Positions 7,501-15,021 of a stretch of 28,631 nucleotides of DNA are shown here, piece by piece. Made by a program: the position numbers and the translations under genes. This stretch comes from Methanobacterium sp. (GTDB lineage: Archaea > Methanobacteriota > Methanobacteria > Methanobacteriales > Methanobacteriaceae). The stretch is from positions 1 through 28,631 of the forward strand of contig JAHKLQ010000127.1 of the NCBI GenBank assembly GCA_020854975.1. The letters are read 5' to 3'. The number at the start of each line of letters is the position of its first letter. The first letter of the stretch is position 1. Below the pieces are notes generated by a model, which was not told the origin of the DNA, searched no databases, and was given only the letters and a program-made list of their open reading frames with translations.

Positions 7501-9106
7501 CGGATTGTTCACCGCACACACAGCCGGAACCACCACCATCACTGCCACCGCAGATGGTATTAACAGCACCACTTTAGTGACAGTTAATTATCCAGTTCCT
7601 GTAGCTGATTTCACCGTAGACACCACCCATGGAGTTGCACCTTTAACTGTTCAGTTCACGGACACATCCAGTGACGCAACCAGTTGGGCCTGGGACTTCG
7701 ATGGTGATGGAACCATTGATAGTAACAGCCAGAATGCCACTTGGACCTACAACAATGAAGGAACATACACAGTTACCCTCACAGTAACCGGCCCAGGCGG
7801 CAGCGACACCACCACCAAAACCGACTATATAAGTATAGGTAAACCTGACCTAGAAGTCACCAACCTACAAGTGCCTGCCAGTGCAGTATTGGGTAACAGT
7901 TACCAGGTATTGGTAGATGTGGCCAATCTAGGACTTAGCGACAGCACATTCACAGTAAGACTCTACGACAACGGAGTATCAATCGGAAAACAAATTATCA
8001 ACCTACTGGCCGGAGATAACACCACCCTGAACTTCAACTGGACACCCAGCACAGTGGGAACACACTACCTACAAATTATAGCCGATCCTACCAATAGTGT
8101 ATTAGAATCCAGTGAACTCAACAACCAGGTCTTAGAAGCTGTGGAAATAACTGAAACACGACCAGACCTACAGGTAAACAACTTAACACTACCTAACACA
8201 CCATCCCTAGGAACCACTTACACTGTAACTGCAGACATCACCAACAACGGAACAAACCCAACTACATTCACAGTACGATTCTACGAAGACAATGTCTCTG
8301 TGGCTAAACAAGTCATCACCCTCGATGCAGGAGCCACCACTACGTTGAGCTTCAACTGGAACCCCAGCAGTAGTGGAGATCATGATCTGAATGTGTGGGC
8401 TGACCCTACCAACAGCATTGATGAGAGTGATGAATCCAACAACCAGCAAAACAGCACAATAACTGTACTGGGCATGCCAGAACTAGCAGCCAGCAATTTA
8501 CAAGTACCCAACAACCCAGAACTAGGCACCAGTTATCCTGTAACTGTAGATGTATCCAACAATGGACCAAACACTACCACATTCACCGTGCGATTCTATG
8601 AAGATGGTGTCTCTGTGGGAAAACAGGTCATCACCCTCGATGCAGGAGCCACCACTACATTGACCTTCAACTGGAACCCCACCACCACAGGCAATCACGA
8701 CCTGAAGGTGTGGATAGATCCCACCAACAGCATAACAGAAACAAATGAAATCAACAACATACAAAACCAGACCGTAACAGTAACCGACACAAGACCCGAC
8801 ATAGAAGTCAACAACCTGACAACACCAAACAACCCAACAAACGGAACCAGTTACCCTGTAACTGTAGACGTGGCCAATACAGGAGGAAGTAATGTTACTT
8901 TCACGGTCAGACTCTACGAAGATGGAGTTTCAGTGGGAAAACAGATCGTCACCCTGGCACCAGGTGCCAGCACCACCCTGCTCTTCCTATGGACACCCAC
9001 CACCACCGGATCACACGAACTCATGATATGGGCAGACCCTGCAAACAGCATCATAGAAACCGATGAAACCAACAACCAGCAGGTAAACACAGTTAGTGTG
9101 GCATGA
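1589..9106 (+). CDS. Giant secreted adhesin-like protein, 2505 aa, multi-domain
   Basis: Probable secreted cell-surface protein involved in adhesion or interaction. The start follows GGAGGTGAT by six bases and gives a clear signal peptide (residues 1-24, cleavage after AVSA). Approximate domains in order: DUF3344-like region 25-305; PKD 307-389; seven SBBP beta-propeller repeats 392-845; PKD 847-931; three chitobiase-C-terminal-like Ig folds (YYTTDGTDPTT motif) 936-1191; second DUF3344-like region 1192-1441; fourth chitobiase-like fold 1441-1526; three PKD (WEWDFDNDG/WEWDFQNDG) 1527-1778; jelly-roll-like region 1779-1914; Big_2-like Ig fold 1915-1999; PKD 2000-2083; four CARDB 2084-2505. It is rich in NXS/T sequons, with five in roughly the first 60 mature residues. 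No C-terminal anchor is visible, so its attachment is unexplained. Domain names are from motif recognition, not a profile search. Confidence 0.93.
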   Translation: MKGKSALLFLTVLMALVLCGAVSAENVPLNTTHNGTVSGDLYINATQPVAWNDQPTDATSREFNTTYNLPTDESANGTDIQWAQVYVNIYSGSGSANWPANATILLDGDGDGVYEITLGNELLTSDNYSTDGTIYWINDHCFRVYSDYQLWYDVTGLITCTNPSVYVKTEQVDTESFDGRLKMIALVAAYNDGDYDKVDYWVNDGQDWISSGENSQTTFETRTVLANATNATLNTVALSSKDGSYNFNGAEFNGTDPVSPVNYFETHTWDVTNQITPGANSTLTYTAGSGSFKAVLATLTILKEYSEAPVADFTSNVTSGLESLTVQFIDNSTNAMVWEWDFDNDGVIDSYEQNPTYIYNTSGTFTVSLTVRGSGGSDTETKTNYIAVIPINYATYLGGTSDEVAYGIAVDNEGNIYLTGQTSSTDFPTTTDAYQTSHAGGTYDIFLAKFNSSGTLVYSTYLGGTSTDSGQDIAVDSEGNVYLTGYTTSTDFPTTTDAYQTSNTGGYDIFITKFNSSGTLVYSTYLGGTSTDSGRDITVDSEGNVYLTGYTKSTDFPTTTDANQTSNTGSYDIFLAKFNSSGNLVYSTYLGGTSGDYGYDIAVDSEGNVYLTGYTTSTDFPTTTDAYQTSNTGGYDIFITKFNSNGTLLYSTYLGGTGTDYGSGIAVDNEGNVYITGQTTSTDFPVTTGALQTSNAGVDYDAFVSKLNANGTDLVYSTYLGGSADNSIETAKDIAVDSDGNAYIIGYTNSSDFPITTTAYQTTNQGGFMGDVILSKLNSDGTDLIYSTFFGGDRNDLGNAITIDSEGNVYFAGYTNSASFPVTSGAYQSVISSSYMEIFLAKLDFVSPVANFTADILSDYSPLTVQFTDTSTSETDLTTWEWDFDNDGTIDSTEQNPTYTYNTPGVYTVKLTVSNVGSSNSAVKTDYITVITPPDDTEAPTVTASPTSGNFSSAVQVTLSATDNYDINPKIYYTTDGTDPTTNSTQCNGAIDIIATTTLKFMGADRFGNVSPVQSQTYTINDTELPTVTANLVGGTYNIGTQVTLSAQDNIDPNPTIYYTTDGTDPTTSSTLYTGPVTLPENVTTILKFIAVDASGNISPVQNDTYTIADIEAPTVTDSRNGTTVTLSATDNADPNPAIYYTTDGSAPTTSSKPYTEPITIPQYVITLLNFIAVDASGNISPVQNRTYNTYTGDPWNGGRYYNGIDMETGYYAEGNIGIVISNGGTGYTWFAHNTPGTGTVTYTASALNIPEGATILAAYLYQAWTWYGYPGYTLVFNGYDMNQTAHYVDGDDGQDVFDVTAYFNATGNNTAVLTSTGGASYATILIVVYESASEPYRQIWINHGYDILYHDPATGYAMFNNVTTDKVANAEVTTITPSGGGDCGSMLFNGETINISGGGGSDPNYNYYDVTTALQNGTNELGVYGGSYLALATAIMTITLDTTAPEVSADITGGVYSTPQIVTLTATDDYDADPVIYYTLDGTDPTTSSSLYTEPISITDDVTLNYVAVDSANNTSPVQTETYTIDYIDADFTSNTTNGLAPLTVQFTDTSNGNITTWEWDFDNDGVVDSTEQNPTHTYDIVGTYTVKLTVTGPGGSSTTTKTGYISVNSAAPVARFISDLANGVAPLEVQFIDQSTGDVTGWEWDFQNDGIIDSTEQNPTHTYGTPGTYTVKLIVTGPAGSSSTTKMDYITVKYPVPVAEFTVDNTTGDVPLTVQFTDQSTNATSWEWDFQNDGLVDSTEQNPTYTYDTVGTYTVKLTVSNPDGSDEEIKTDYITVRALFVPWNDACESLDGWTTVGSSLSTSNVYEGSSSITGYSGGSTVSAERTISITDDRAKTLRFDAAATTSYGFNNGVKVYMDGQEMLSIPLNGAWNLYTIDLSEIALGDHTFKIQAYSEYSWASATFFLDNIWVISDEEVFSNIEVTPNEVNVTIGDDQQFSAQAYTQYLEKLSGKVFNWTSSNETVGTIDSNGLFTAHTAGTTTITATADGINSTTLVTVNYPVPVADFTVDTTHGVAPLTVQFTDTSSDATSWAWDFDGDGTIDSNSQNATWTYNNEGTYTVTLTVTGPGGSDTTTKTDYISIGKPDLEVTNLQVPASAVLGNSYQVLVDVANLGLSDSTFTVRLYDNGVSIGKQIINLLAGDNTTLNFNWTPSTVGTHYLQIIADPTNSVLESSELNNQVLEAVEITETRPDLQVNNLTLPNTPSLGTTYTVTADITNNGTNPTTFTVRFYEDNVSVAKQVITLDAGATTTLSFNWNPSSSGDHDLNVWADPTNSIDESDESNNQQNSTITVLGMPELAASNLQVPNNPELGTSYPVTVDVSNNGPNTTTFTVRFYEDGVSVGKQVITLDAGATTTLTFNWNPTTTGNHDLKVWIDPTNSITETNEINNIQNQTVTVTDTRPDIEVNNLTTPNNPTNGTSYPVTVDVANTGGSNVTFTVRLYEDGVSVGKQIVTLAPGASTTLLFLWTPTTTGSHELMIWADPANSIIETDETNNQQVNTVSVA
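2761..4120 (+). repeat. Seven SBBP repeats, mostly 192-bp period
   Basis: This part of the adhesin gene encodes seven repeats with the pattern STYLGGT, GIAVD, GNVYLTGYT, STDFPTT. Successive copies of the string encoding YSTYLGG start near 2961, 3153, 3345 and 3537, an exact spacing of 192 bp (64 aa). Repeats 2 to 4 are nearly identical at DNA level, while repeats 6 and 7 have diverged. Seven repeats would suit a closed seven-bladed beta-propeller. Near-identity of the middle copies points to recent duplication or gene conversion. Confidence 0.85.
7838..9103 (+). repeat. Four CARDB repeats at the adhesin C-terminus
   Basis: Four tandem units of about 105 aa each carry a PDLEV-like opening, a TFTVRLYEDG strand and an NNQ ending. 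The final unit shares an exact 68-bp block (9011-9078) with the end of the first adhesin fragment (995-1062). The same repeat family forms both window ends, so it is the likely substrate for recombination between paralogues and for assembly collapse. Confidence 0.85.
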
Positions 9107-9121
9107 AAAAAGTAGAAACAA

Positions 9122-9160
9122 AAAAATGGGGATTATTATATTTCCCATTTTTCCATTATT
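9122..9160 (+). terminator. Terminator after the 2505-aa adhesin gene
   Basis: AAAAATGGG (9122-9130) pairs perfectly with CCCATTTTT (9144-9152) around a 13-nt loop, and T-rich sequence follows. It begins 16 bp after the adhesin stop. The stem is A/T-flanked on both sides, so it might also stop the convergent ugd transcript that ends at 9266. Confidence 0.6.
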
Positions 9161-9265
9161 TTTCTTTTTTAAGAGTTTTAAGATATTAAAAGGAGTATTA
9201 AGTTCCATTACAAATTTGTGGGCTTATTTTCACTTAATTTTATTTTCGCTTAACCTTATTTCCAC

Positions 9266-10573
9266 TTATCTTCCCATACCATGGTATTCAAACCCTTCAC
9301 TTTCCATTTTATCTCTGTTGAAGATGTTCCGACCATCAACAACAATGGGCAGTTTCATAAGTTCTTTTATCCTTTTCAGGTCTGCTTCTTTGAATTCATC
9401 CCATTCAGTAAGTACCAGTAGTGCTTCAGATTCGTGGAGGGCATCATATTTATCTTCAACATAGTTCAACTTTTTACTTTCAGAGAAAATAGTTTTAAAG
9501 TTCTCCATTGCTTCAGGATCATACAAGCATAGTTGGGCACCGGTTTCAAGGAGTCCCTTGACAATACCCAGTGATGGAGCATCTCTCACATCATCAGTGT
9601 TGGCCTTAAATGCCAGTCCCCACACTGCAATTTTCTTATCACGATTTATCCAGAGAAGCTTCTCCACCTTTTCCAGGAACTGCTTTCTCCGGTTCAGGTT
9701 GATCTTTTCTGTTTCTTTAAGGAGGCCAAAATCCAGACCATAGTTCTCTGCCATGTGAATGAATGCATTAACATCTTTGGGTAGGCAGGATCCACCGTAA
9801 CCAATCCCTGCGTTGAGGAAGTCTCTCCCAATCCTTTTATCTCTTCCCACACCCTCTGCAATCATATCCACATCCACACCAACTTTTTCAGCCAGATCAG
9901 CCAACATGTTGATGTATGAGATTTTAATGGCCAGGAATGAGTTGGATGCATATTTTATTATCTCTGCAGCCGAAGTTTTGGTTACAAAGAGGGTGTTACC
10001 ATTTTCCGTGAAAGGCTGATAGATCTCTTGGAAGATCTCCACTGCCCTTTTGCTTTCAACCCCTATCACGATCCGGTCAGGGTTCATGAAATCATAAACT
10101 GCAAAGCCTTCCCTTAAAAACTCAGGATTGGATGCCACATCAAACTCCAGGTCTTCCCTGGCATATCTCTTAATAGTACGCCTGATTAATTCATGGGTTT
10201 TCACAGGAACAGTTGATTTTTCTATTATGAGCTTGTATTCTCCCATGTGCATGGCAATCTGTCGGGATACTTCCTCTACTTGGGATAGATCAGCCATTCC
10301 ATTTTCACTCTGGGGTGTTCCCACACAAATAAATATGACCTTACTGAAATCAACACCTTCCTTAATACTGTCTGAAAACCTTATCCTCCCTTCTTCAAGG
10401 TTTTTATCCAGGATTTCAGTTAAACCTGGTTCCTGTATAGGGGACATTCCACGACTTAGTTCATCCAGTTTAGAGGAACTTTTCTCAACGCACAGAACTT
10501 TGTTTCCCAGTTCAGCAAAACACACTGCACTTACCAGTCCCACATACCCTGCTCCTATTACAGTTATTTTCAT
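9266..10573 (-). CDS. ugd: UDP-glucose 6-dehydrogenase
   Basis: This enzyme oxidises UDP-glucose to UDP-glucuronate in two NAD-dependent steps in the cytoplasm, supplying uronic acids for surface polysaccharides. At 435 aa it has normal family length. The N-terminal Rossmann motif GAGYVG is at residues 7-12. The central dimerisation region holds a conserved Lys/Asn helix (EIIKYASN). The catalytic cysteine is C263 within GYGGSCLPKDV, followed by a C-terminal NAD-binding-like domain with AFKANTDDVRDAPS. The start ATG is preceded on the minus strand by GAGGACAC, an acceptable ribosome binding site. It is divergent from the epimerase gene across a 149-bp gap and convergent with the adhesin gene. 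UDP-ManNAc dehydrogenases are related, but the motifs fit UDP-glucose dehydrogenase best. Confidence 0.92.
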   Translation of the reverse strand: MKITVIGAGYVGLVSAVCFAELGNKVLCVEKSSSKLDELSRGMSPIQEPGLTEILDKNLEEGRIRFSDSIKEGVDFSKVIFICVGTPQSENGMADLSQVEEVSRQIAMHMGEYKLIIEKSTVPVKTHELIRRTIKRYAREDLEFDVASNPEFLREGFAVYDFMNPDRIVIGVESKRAVEIFQEIYQPFTENGNTLFVTKTSAAEIIKYASNSFLAIKISYINMLADLAEKVGVDVDMIAEGVGRDKRIGRDFLNAGIGYGGSCLPKDVNAFIHMAENYGLDFGLLKETEKINLNRRKQFLEKVEKLLWINRDKKIAVWGLAFKANTDDVRDAPSLGIVKGLLETGAQLCLYDPEAMENFKTIFSESKKLNYVEDKYDALHESEALLVLTEWDEFKEADLKRIKELMKLPIVVDGRNIFNRDKMESEGFEYHGMGR

Positions 10574-10722
10574 AGCATGTGTCCTCTTAATTTAATCATA
10601 AAAACATGTTAAAAATCATTAAATATTAAAATGATGAATATAAATCTTAAACTACGGATTATATAAAGCTAATCTTTACTGGAAAGTAATACTAAAATTC
10701 AGACGTTACATGGGAGTTTTTT
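10574..10722. promoter_or_regulatory. Divergent promoter region between ugd and the epimerase gene
   Basis: For the plus strand, TTATATAAA at 10659-10667 is a good TATA box. Transcription would start near 10690, giving a leader of about 30 nt with TGGGAG (10711-10716) as ribosome binding site before ATG at 10723. On the minus strand, an AT-rich stretch around 10636-10650 could serve ugd, but no single element stands out. Confidence 0.5.
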
Positions 10723-11667
10723 ATGAAAGCATTGGTAACTGGCTGCGCTGGGTTCATAGGGAGTAACTTAACTGATTACCTCCTGGAAAATGGGTTTGAA
10801 GTATATGGACTAGATTGTTTCACAGATAATTATTCCTACCTAATTAAAGAATCTAATCTACAGAGTGCCTTGAAAAATTCCGATTTTAAATTCACTGAAA
10901 AGGATATCATGGATGTGGAAGAGTTCCCTGAAGTAGATTATGTTTTTCACTTGGCTGCACAGGCCGGTGTCCGGGATTCATGGGGTGAAAACTTCCCAGT
11001 TTATACCCGGAATAACATTGAAGCCACCCAGAAGTTACTGGAGTTTTACAAGGACCTGAAAATTAAGAAGTTTGTCTATTCATCCTCATCCTCTGTTTAT
11101 GGTGATGTTGATCTTCCCATGAAGGAGGGAATCCTCCCGAAACCAGTTTCACCATATGGGGTGAGTAAACTGGCTGCTGAACATCTTGTTTACCTTTACT
11201 GGAAAAATTACGGCCTTCCTACTATTTCCTTGAGATACTTCACGGTATACGGGCCAAGACAGCGTCCAGACATGTCTATACACCGTTTCGTCAAATCCAT
11301 CCTTAAAGGTGAGGAAATAACAGTATATGGTGATGGAGAGCAGACCCGTGATTTCACCTATGTAACTGATGTGGTTAAGGCCATTGCGATTGCTGCCGAG
11401 TCTGAAACCAATGGCGAAGTATTCAATGTTGGAGGAGGCAGTAGAATCAGCATAAATAACCTTTTAGTTGAAATAGAGAAAGTATCAGGTAAAAAAGCCA
11501 GAATCAATTATTTTCAAAAGCAAAAAGGTGATGTTAAGGACACCTGGGCAGATCTAGCCAAAATTGAAAGTGTTCTTTCCTGGAAAAGTGAAACTGATGT
11601 GAAAACCGGGATCAGAAACTATATTGATTGGTATATAAATTTTTATGATATTGGGGGGGGTAGGTAA
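10723..11667 (+). CDS. NAD-dependent UDP-sugar 4-epimerase (UDP-glucuronate epimerase type)
   Basis: This is a short-chain dehydrogenase of the extended epimerase/dehydratase family, 314 aa, probably cytoplasmic. Residues 6-15 carry the NAD-binding TGCAGFIGSN motif. The catalytic set is a serine-rich loop (SSSSVYGD, about 121-128) and Y145-x3-K149 (YGVSK). The stretch HLAAQAGVRDS (about 76-86) resembles UDP-glucuronate 4-epimerases more than GalE. That suits a neighbour that makes UDP-glucuronate, so UDP-galacturonate is the inferred product. UDP-glucose 4-epimerase or another UDP-sugar epimerase remains possible. A run of eight G (11653-11660) sits three codons before the stop. It starts the plus-strand glycan gene run. 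Confidence 0.85.
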   Translation: MKALVTGCAGFIGSNLTDYLLENGFEVYGLDCFTDNYSYLIKESNLQSALKNSDFKFTEKDIMDVEEFPEVDYVFHLAAQAGVRDSWGENFPVYTRNNIEATQKLLEFYKDLKIKKFVYSSSSSVYGDVDLPMKEGILPKPVSPYGVSKLAAEHLVYLYWKNYGLPTISLRYFTVYGPRQRPDMSIHRFVKSILKGEEITVYGDGEQTRDFTYVTDVVKAIAIAAESETNGEVFNVGGGSRISINNLLVEIEKVSGKKARINYFQKQKGDVKDTWADLAKIESVLSWKSETDVKTGIRNYIDWYINFYDIGGGR

Positions 11668-11737
11668 AATGATACTAGGGGTAGATAAAGATTTTTTTAA
11701 CACAGATGAAATAAAATAAATATTCCAACTGATTTTT
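11668..11737 (+). other. Short gap with a 16-codon ORF (11669-11719)
   Basis: ATG at 11669 opens a 16-aa frame (MILGVDKDFFNTDEIK). Its GVDKDFF string resembles the linker of GT4 glycosyltransferases, so it might be a gene remnant. It is too short to call and could be chance. No good terminator is seen, so read-through into the next gene is likely. Confidence 0.2.
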
Positions 11738-12838
11738 ATGGACCATAACACCAAAAACATGAGTCTAGCCCTTTTTTTCACAGTGGGCATATCACTGGAA
11801 AGATGGCACCATCTGGGAATGATAGACCGCGAAGTTACCTTTTACAACGAGCTAAGTAAACATTTCCAGAGGATCTACCTTTTCACCTATGGAAACAGGG
11901 AAGATCTAAAATTCAGTCCATATCTGAGGGAAAATATAAAAATAATCCCCAATGAGAGATCACTTAACCCCTTCCTTTATTCAATTTTAATCCCTTTCAT
12001 GCATCGCAAAATACTCAAATCTGTTGATGTGGTTAAGACCAACCAGATGATGGGATCATGGAGTGCAGTTTTATCCAGATATCTCAACAAAAATGTTCTG
12101 ATAGTTAGAACTGGCTATGTTCTTTCCCTCTTTAAAAATGATTGGATATCCAGATTAATTGAAAGATTCGCTTACAGGAATGCTGATGGTATTATAACCA
12201 GTTCTCTAAGGGGATATGATTATATAGAAGAAAAATACAGTCCTAAAGGGTTACATTATGCTATACCTAACTATGTAGAAACTGAAAGATTCAGACCATT
12301 AAATATGAACAAGGATGAAACTTCACTGTGTTTCGTGGGAAGATTAACCCGGCAAAAAAACCTTTTTGCACTTATTGAGGCATTAAAAGGCCTCCCCTAT
12401 TCATTAAATATCATTGGAACTGGAGAGTTAAAAGAAGAACTGGAAAAATTTGCAGAAGAAAATGACTGTAATGTACATTTTATGGGAAATATAGCCAATC
12501 AAGACTTACCCCCGGTTTTAAATAAACATGAAATATTCATTTTACCATCAATGTATGAAGGAATGCCCAAAACATTACTAGAAGCCATGTCCTGTGCTTT
12601 ACCAGTTATAGGAACCAATGTTGAAGGTATAAAAGAGGTAATTACTCCAGGGCATGATGGGATTTTATGTGGCATAGACTCTGATTCCATAAGTAAGGCT
12701 ATTGTAATGTTGATGGAAGATGATGATCTCAGGATTAAACTGAGAAAAAACGCCAGGCATACTATAATTGATAAATATAGTCTTAAAAAAGTATTCCAAA
12801 ATGAACTGGAGTTAATCAAGAAAATTTCAGTAGGATAA
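11738..12838 (+). CDS. Glycosyltransferase family 4 (GT4)
   Basis: This GT-B-fold retaining glycosyltransferase of 366 aa probably adds a sugar to a lipid-linked glycan at the cytoplasmic face. The N-terminal acceptor half is divergent. The C-terminal half holds CFVGRLTRQKN (about 198-208) and the EX7E motif E274-E282 (EGMPKTLLEAM). A weak helical segment near residues 70-90 could touch the membrane. Start choice: ATG 11738 has no strong ribosome binding site, and the internal ATG at 11759 (M8) has none either. The first residues look variable, so the true start could be either. The donor sugar cannot be told. Confidence 0.85.
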   Translation: MDHNTKNMSLALFFTVGISLERWHHLGMIDREVTFYNELSKHFQRIYLFTYGNREDLKFSPYLRENIKIIPNERSLNPFLYSILIPFMHRKILKSVDVVKTNQMMGSWSAVLSRYLNKNVLIVRTGYVLSLFKNDWISRLIERFAYRNADGIITSSLRGYDYIEEKYSPKGLHYAIPNYVETERFRPLNMNKDETSLCFVGRLTRQKNLFALIEALKGLPYSLNIIGTGELKEELEKFAEENDCNVHFMGNIANQDLPPVLNKHEIFILPSMYEGMPKTLLEAMSCALPVIGTNVEGIKEVITPGHDGILCGIDSDSISKAIVMLMEDDDLRIKLRKNARHTIIDKYSLKKVFQNELELIKKISVG

Positions 12839-12944
12839 GAGGTTAAAAAATATTGAACCTTAAAAAACTCACTTATGATATAATTTTAGAGAAAAATGAT
12901 AATAAATAAGAGTATAAGCCCAAGATATTTAAAAAGGGATTCCT
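12839..12944. other. AT-rich gap before the methyltransferase gene
   Basis: It contains only AT-rich sequence, with a TATA-like GATATAATT near 12880 and AAAAAGGGAT (12931-12940) as a probable ribosome binding site for the next gene. Confidence 0.35.
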
Positions 12945-13598
12945 ATGGTAGATGAACTTAAAAATAAATATTCATTTGGAGAAGAAACCCGCACCTACCA
13001 GAAAGGAAGGCCACAATATGAACTGGCCTTAAAGTTACTGGAAGACTTTAAAACCAGTGGCAGTGTCCTGGATCTTGGTTGTGGTCAGGGTGAATTTTCA
13101 GATACCCTCCATGATCTGAACTTTCAGGTGAAATGTGCAGATGGTACACCCAAATTGGTGGAACAGGTTAAACAAAGGGGATATGAAACATATTTAGTTG
13201 ATTTTGAGGATGAATACTTACCATTTGATGATAATGAGTTTGAACTGGTGGTCAGTTTGGATGTTATAGAACATCTCTGGAACACTGATCATTATTTAAA
13301 AGAGATATGTAGGGTTCTAAAGCCAAATGGTCATATTATAATCACTACCTTAAATTACAACAGTTGGAATTATCGGAAAAAACATTTATTCGGTAATTTT
13401 GAAGATTTCACCTACCAATCCCGCCATAAAAAGTTTTTCACATATAAATCTTTCAGAGAAGAAACACAGAAATATTTTGATGTTAAATCCAGTGTAGGTC
13501 TAATTTACTTTCCAGTGCAAACCGGTTTAAAGTTTACCAGCAAATTCCAGAATTTTCTTTCAGTTAACATTGGAATTCTGGGAAAATCTAGAAAATGA
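12945..13598 (+). CDS. Class I SAM-dependent methyltransferase
   Basis: A 217-aa cytoplasmic methyltransferase. Motif I is VLDLGCGQGEF (about 41-51). An acidic loop (CADGTPKLVEQ) and the post-I/II region FELVVSLDVIEHLW follow, then RVLKPNGHIIITT. The layout is that of the UbiE/Methyltransf_11 group, which in glycan clusters often methylates sugars. The substrate is not visible in the sequence. A C-terminal stretch after residue 140 is basic and aromatic (HKKFFTYKSF). It lies between a glycosyltransferase and the flippase on the same strand, so a role in modifying the exported glycan is inferred. Confidence 0.85.
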   Translation: MVDELKNKYSFGEETRTYQKGRPQYELALKLLEDFKTSGSVLDLGCGQGEFSDTLHDLNFQVKCADGTPKLVEQVKQRGYETYLVDFEDEYLPFDDNEFELVVSLDVIEHLWNTDHYLKEICRVLKPNGHIIITTLNYNSWNYRKKHLFGNFEDFTYQSRHKKFFTYKSFREETQKYFDVKSSVGLIYFPVQTGLKFTSKFQNFLSVNIGILGKSRK

Positions 13599-13707
13599 AT
13601 AATCAAGTTTCAGATTTATATTAAATCAGAAGTCAGTTTGGTTTGATATGAATCTGTTAAATAGATCTAAGTTTTAATGTATGTTTAAAAAAATATCTCT
13701 GATTTAA
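13599..13707 (+). promoter_or_regulatory. Gap before the flippase gene with a possible TATA box
   Basis: TTTATATTAAA (13615-13625) could be a TATA box, placing a start near 13645. There is no convincing ribosome binding site before ATG 13708. Nothing else is visible. Confidence 0.25.
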
Positions 13708-15021
13708 ATGAAGTTCATAAAACATATAATAACCACTTTCTTAACCACAGTCCTGATTTTTATCCTGAGTATTGTTTCCAGTGTTATCATAGCCCGTGCC
13801 CTGGGACCTGAAGGACAGGGAATTTACACTTTGGTAATGCTTTTACCTTCTTTAATACTCATATTAACCAATTTAGGAATATCCCGTTCAGTTATTTATC
13901 ATTTATCCAAAGGAGATCTTCCAGGTGATGTTTTAACTGGAAACTTTTTGATAGCAGCGTTTATACTAATGGCAGCATCAGTGTTAATTGGATATGGTTT
14001 GATCCTTTTCGGAGCCGATGAAATATTTCCCAACGTTCCCCACTACCTCCTTTTAATGGGTCTGGTTATCATCCCATTGCAACTCCTTTTTTCGCAATTC
14101 TACAGCGGTATACTATATGGATTACAAAAGATAAATACCAACAACCTATTTAACCTGATACAATCTATATTTCTCGTTATTTTCATTTTTCTCCTTGTTT
14201 TGGTGTTTAAAGAGGATATCTCAGGGGCCTTAACCGCAACCATAATCTCCCTGTTTATTACTGATATTTTAATGACTCTCTGGATAATCCGAAATGTTCC
14301 TATTTCATTCAAGTTCAGAAAGGATATTCAAAAATCTATATTCAGCTTTGGGATAAAGGTACATCTGACTAATGTCATGTATTTTTTCCGTTCCAGAGTA
14401 GATGTTTTCATACTCAACTTTTTTTTGAATCCCCAGGCAGTAGGTTTTTATGGTATAGCCTACGGAACTGCAGAAACAATTTGGATGTTGTCACAATCAG
14501 CAGGGAATGTTTTATCGCCTAAAATAAGTTCAATGAGCTCGGAAGAGCAGAAAAAATATCTGACACCTATCATTACCCGGAACATATTTTTCATCTCACT
14601 GATGGGTGCAGTTGCTCTATTTTTAATGGGCTACTGGTTAATTGGATTTTTATATTCGGAAAGTTACCTTCCATCGGTTGAACCAATGAAAATCTTGCTT
14701 ATAGGGGTGGTTGCCATCAGTGCCGAACGTATTCTAATGTCAGATATCATTGCACGGGGAAAACCCATAATAAGTACTTATTTGACTGCCATAACTGTTG
14801 TTCTTAACATAGGACTGAATGTACTTCTGATCCCATGGATAGGTATTTTAGGTGTAGCCTGGGCAAGCAGCATAGCCTACAGCATAAATCTGATTCTCAC
14901 TCTGGCTGTTTATTGCAGGATATCAGGAAATTCTGGATGGGATGTGATTATAATTAAAAAAGAGGATATAAAATTGTATAAAAATTTTATAAAATCATTG
15001 AAAACCAGATTCATTCCCTGA
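13708..15021 (+). CDS. Polysaccharide/lipid-linked glycan flippase (Wzx-like, MOP superfamily)
   Basis: An integral membrane protein of 437 aa with about a dozen hydrophobic segments spread over its whole length. The N-terminal pattern FLTTVLIFILSIVSSVIIAR followed by ALGPEGQGIYTLVMLLPS is typical of RfbX/Wzx-type polysaccharide transporters. The ARxLGPxGxG signature is clear at residues about 30-38. It would move undecaprenyl- or dolichyl-linked glycans across the membrane. It is the last gene of the plus-strand run, and its stop overlaps the stop of the convergent GT2 gene by 11 bp. A lipid II-type flippase is less likely given the cluster. Confidence 0.87.
   Translation: MKFIKHIITTFLTTVLIFILSIVSSVIIARALGPEGQGIYTLVMLLPSLILILTNLGISRSVIYHLSKGDLPGDVLTGNFLIAAFILMAASVLIGYGLILFGADEIFPNVPHYLLLMGLVIIPLQLLFSQFYSGILYGLQKINTNNLFNLIQSIFLVIFIFLLVLVFKEDISGALTATIISLFITDILMTLWIIRNVPISFKFRKDIQKSIFSFGIKVHLTNVMYFFRSRVDVFILNFFLNPQAVGFYGIAYGTAETIWMLSQSAGNVLSPKISSMSSEEQKKYLTPIITRNIFFISLMGAVALFLMGYWLIGFLYSESYLPSVEPMKILLIGVVAISAERILMSDIIARGKPIISTYLTAITVVLNIGLNVLLIPWIGILGVAWASSIAYSINLILTLAVYCRISGNSGWDVIIIKKEDIKLYKNFIKSLKTRFIP

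Noticed and set aside
9266..10595. Plus-strand open frames opposite ugd (9558-9743, 9813-10019, 10128-10595)
   Set aside because: They are antisense shadows of a well-supported dehydrogenase, with no motifs or signals of their own.
11653..11660. G8 tract as a phase-variation switch in the epimerase
   Set aside because: It lies three codons from the stop, so slippage would change only the last residues, and a shifted frame also meets a stop soon.
11669..11719. 16-codon ORF as a real gene or decayed GT4
   Set aside because: Too short. Only a seven-residue likeness to a GT4 linker, and no further similarity in the gap.
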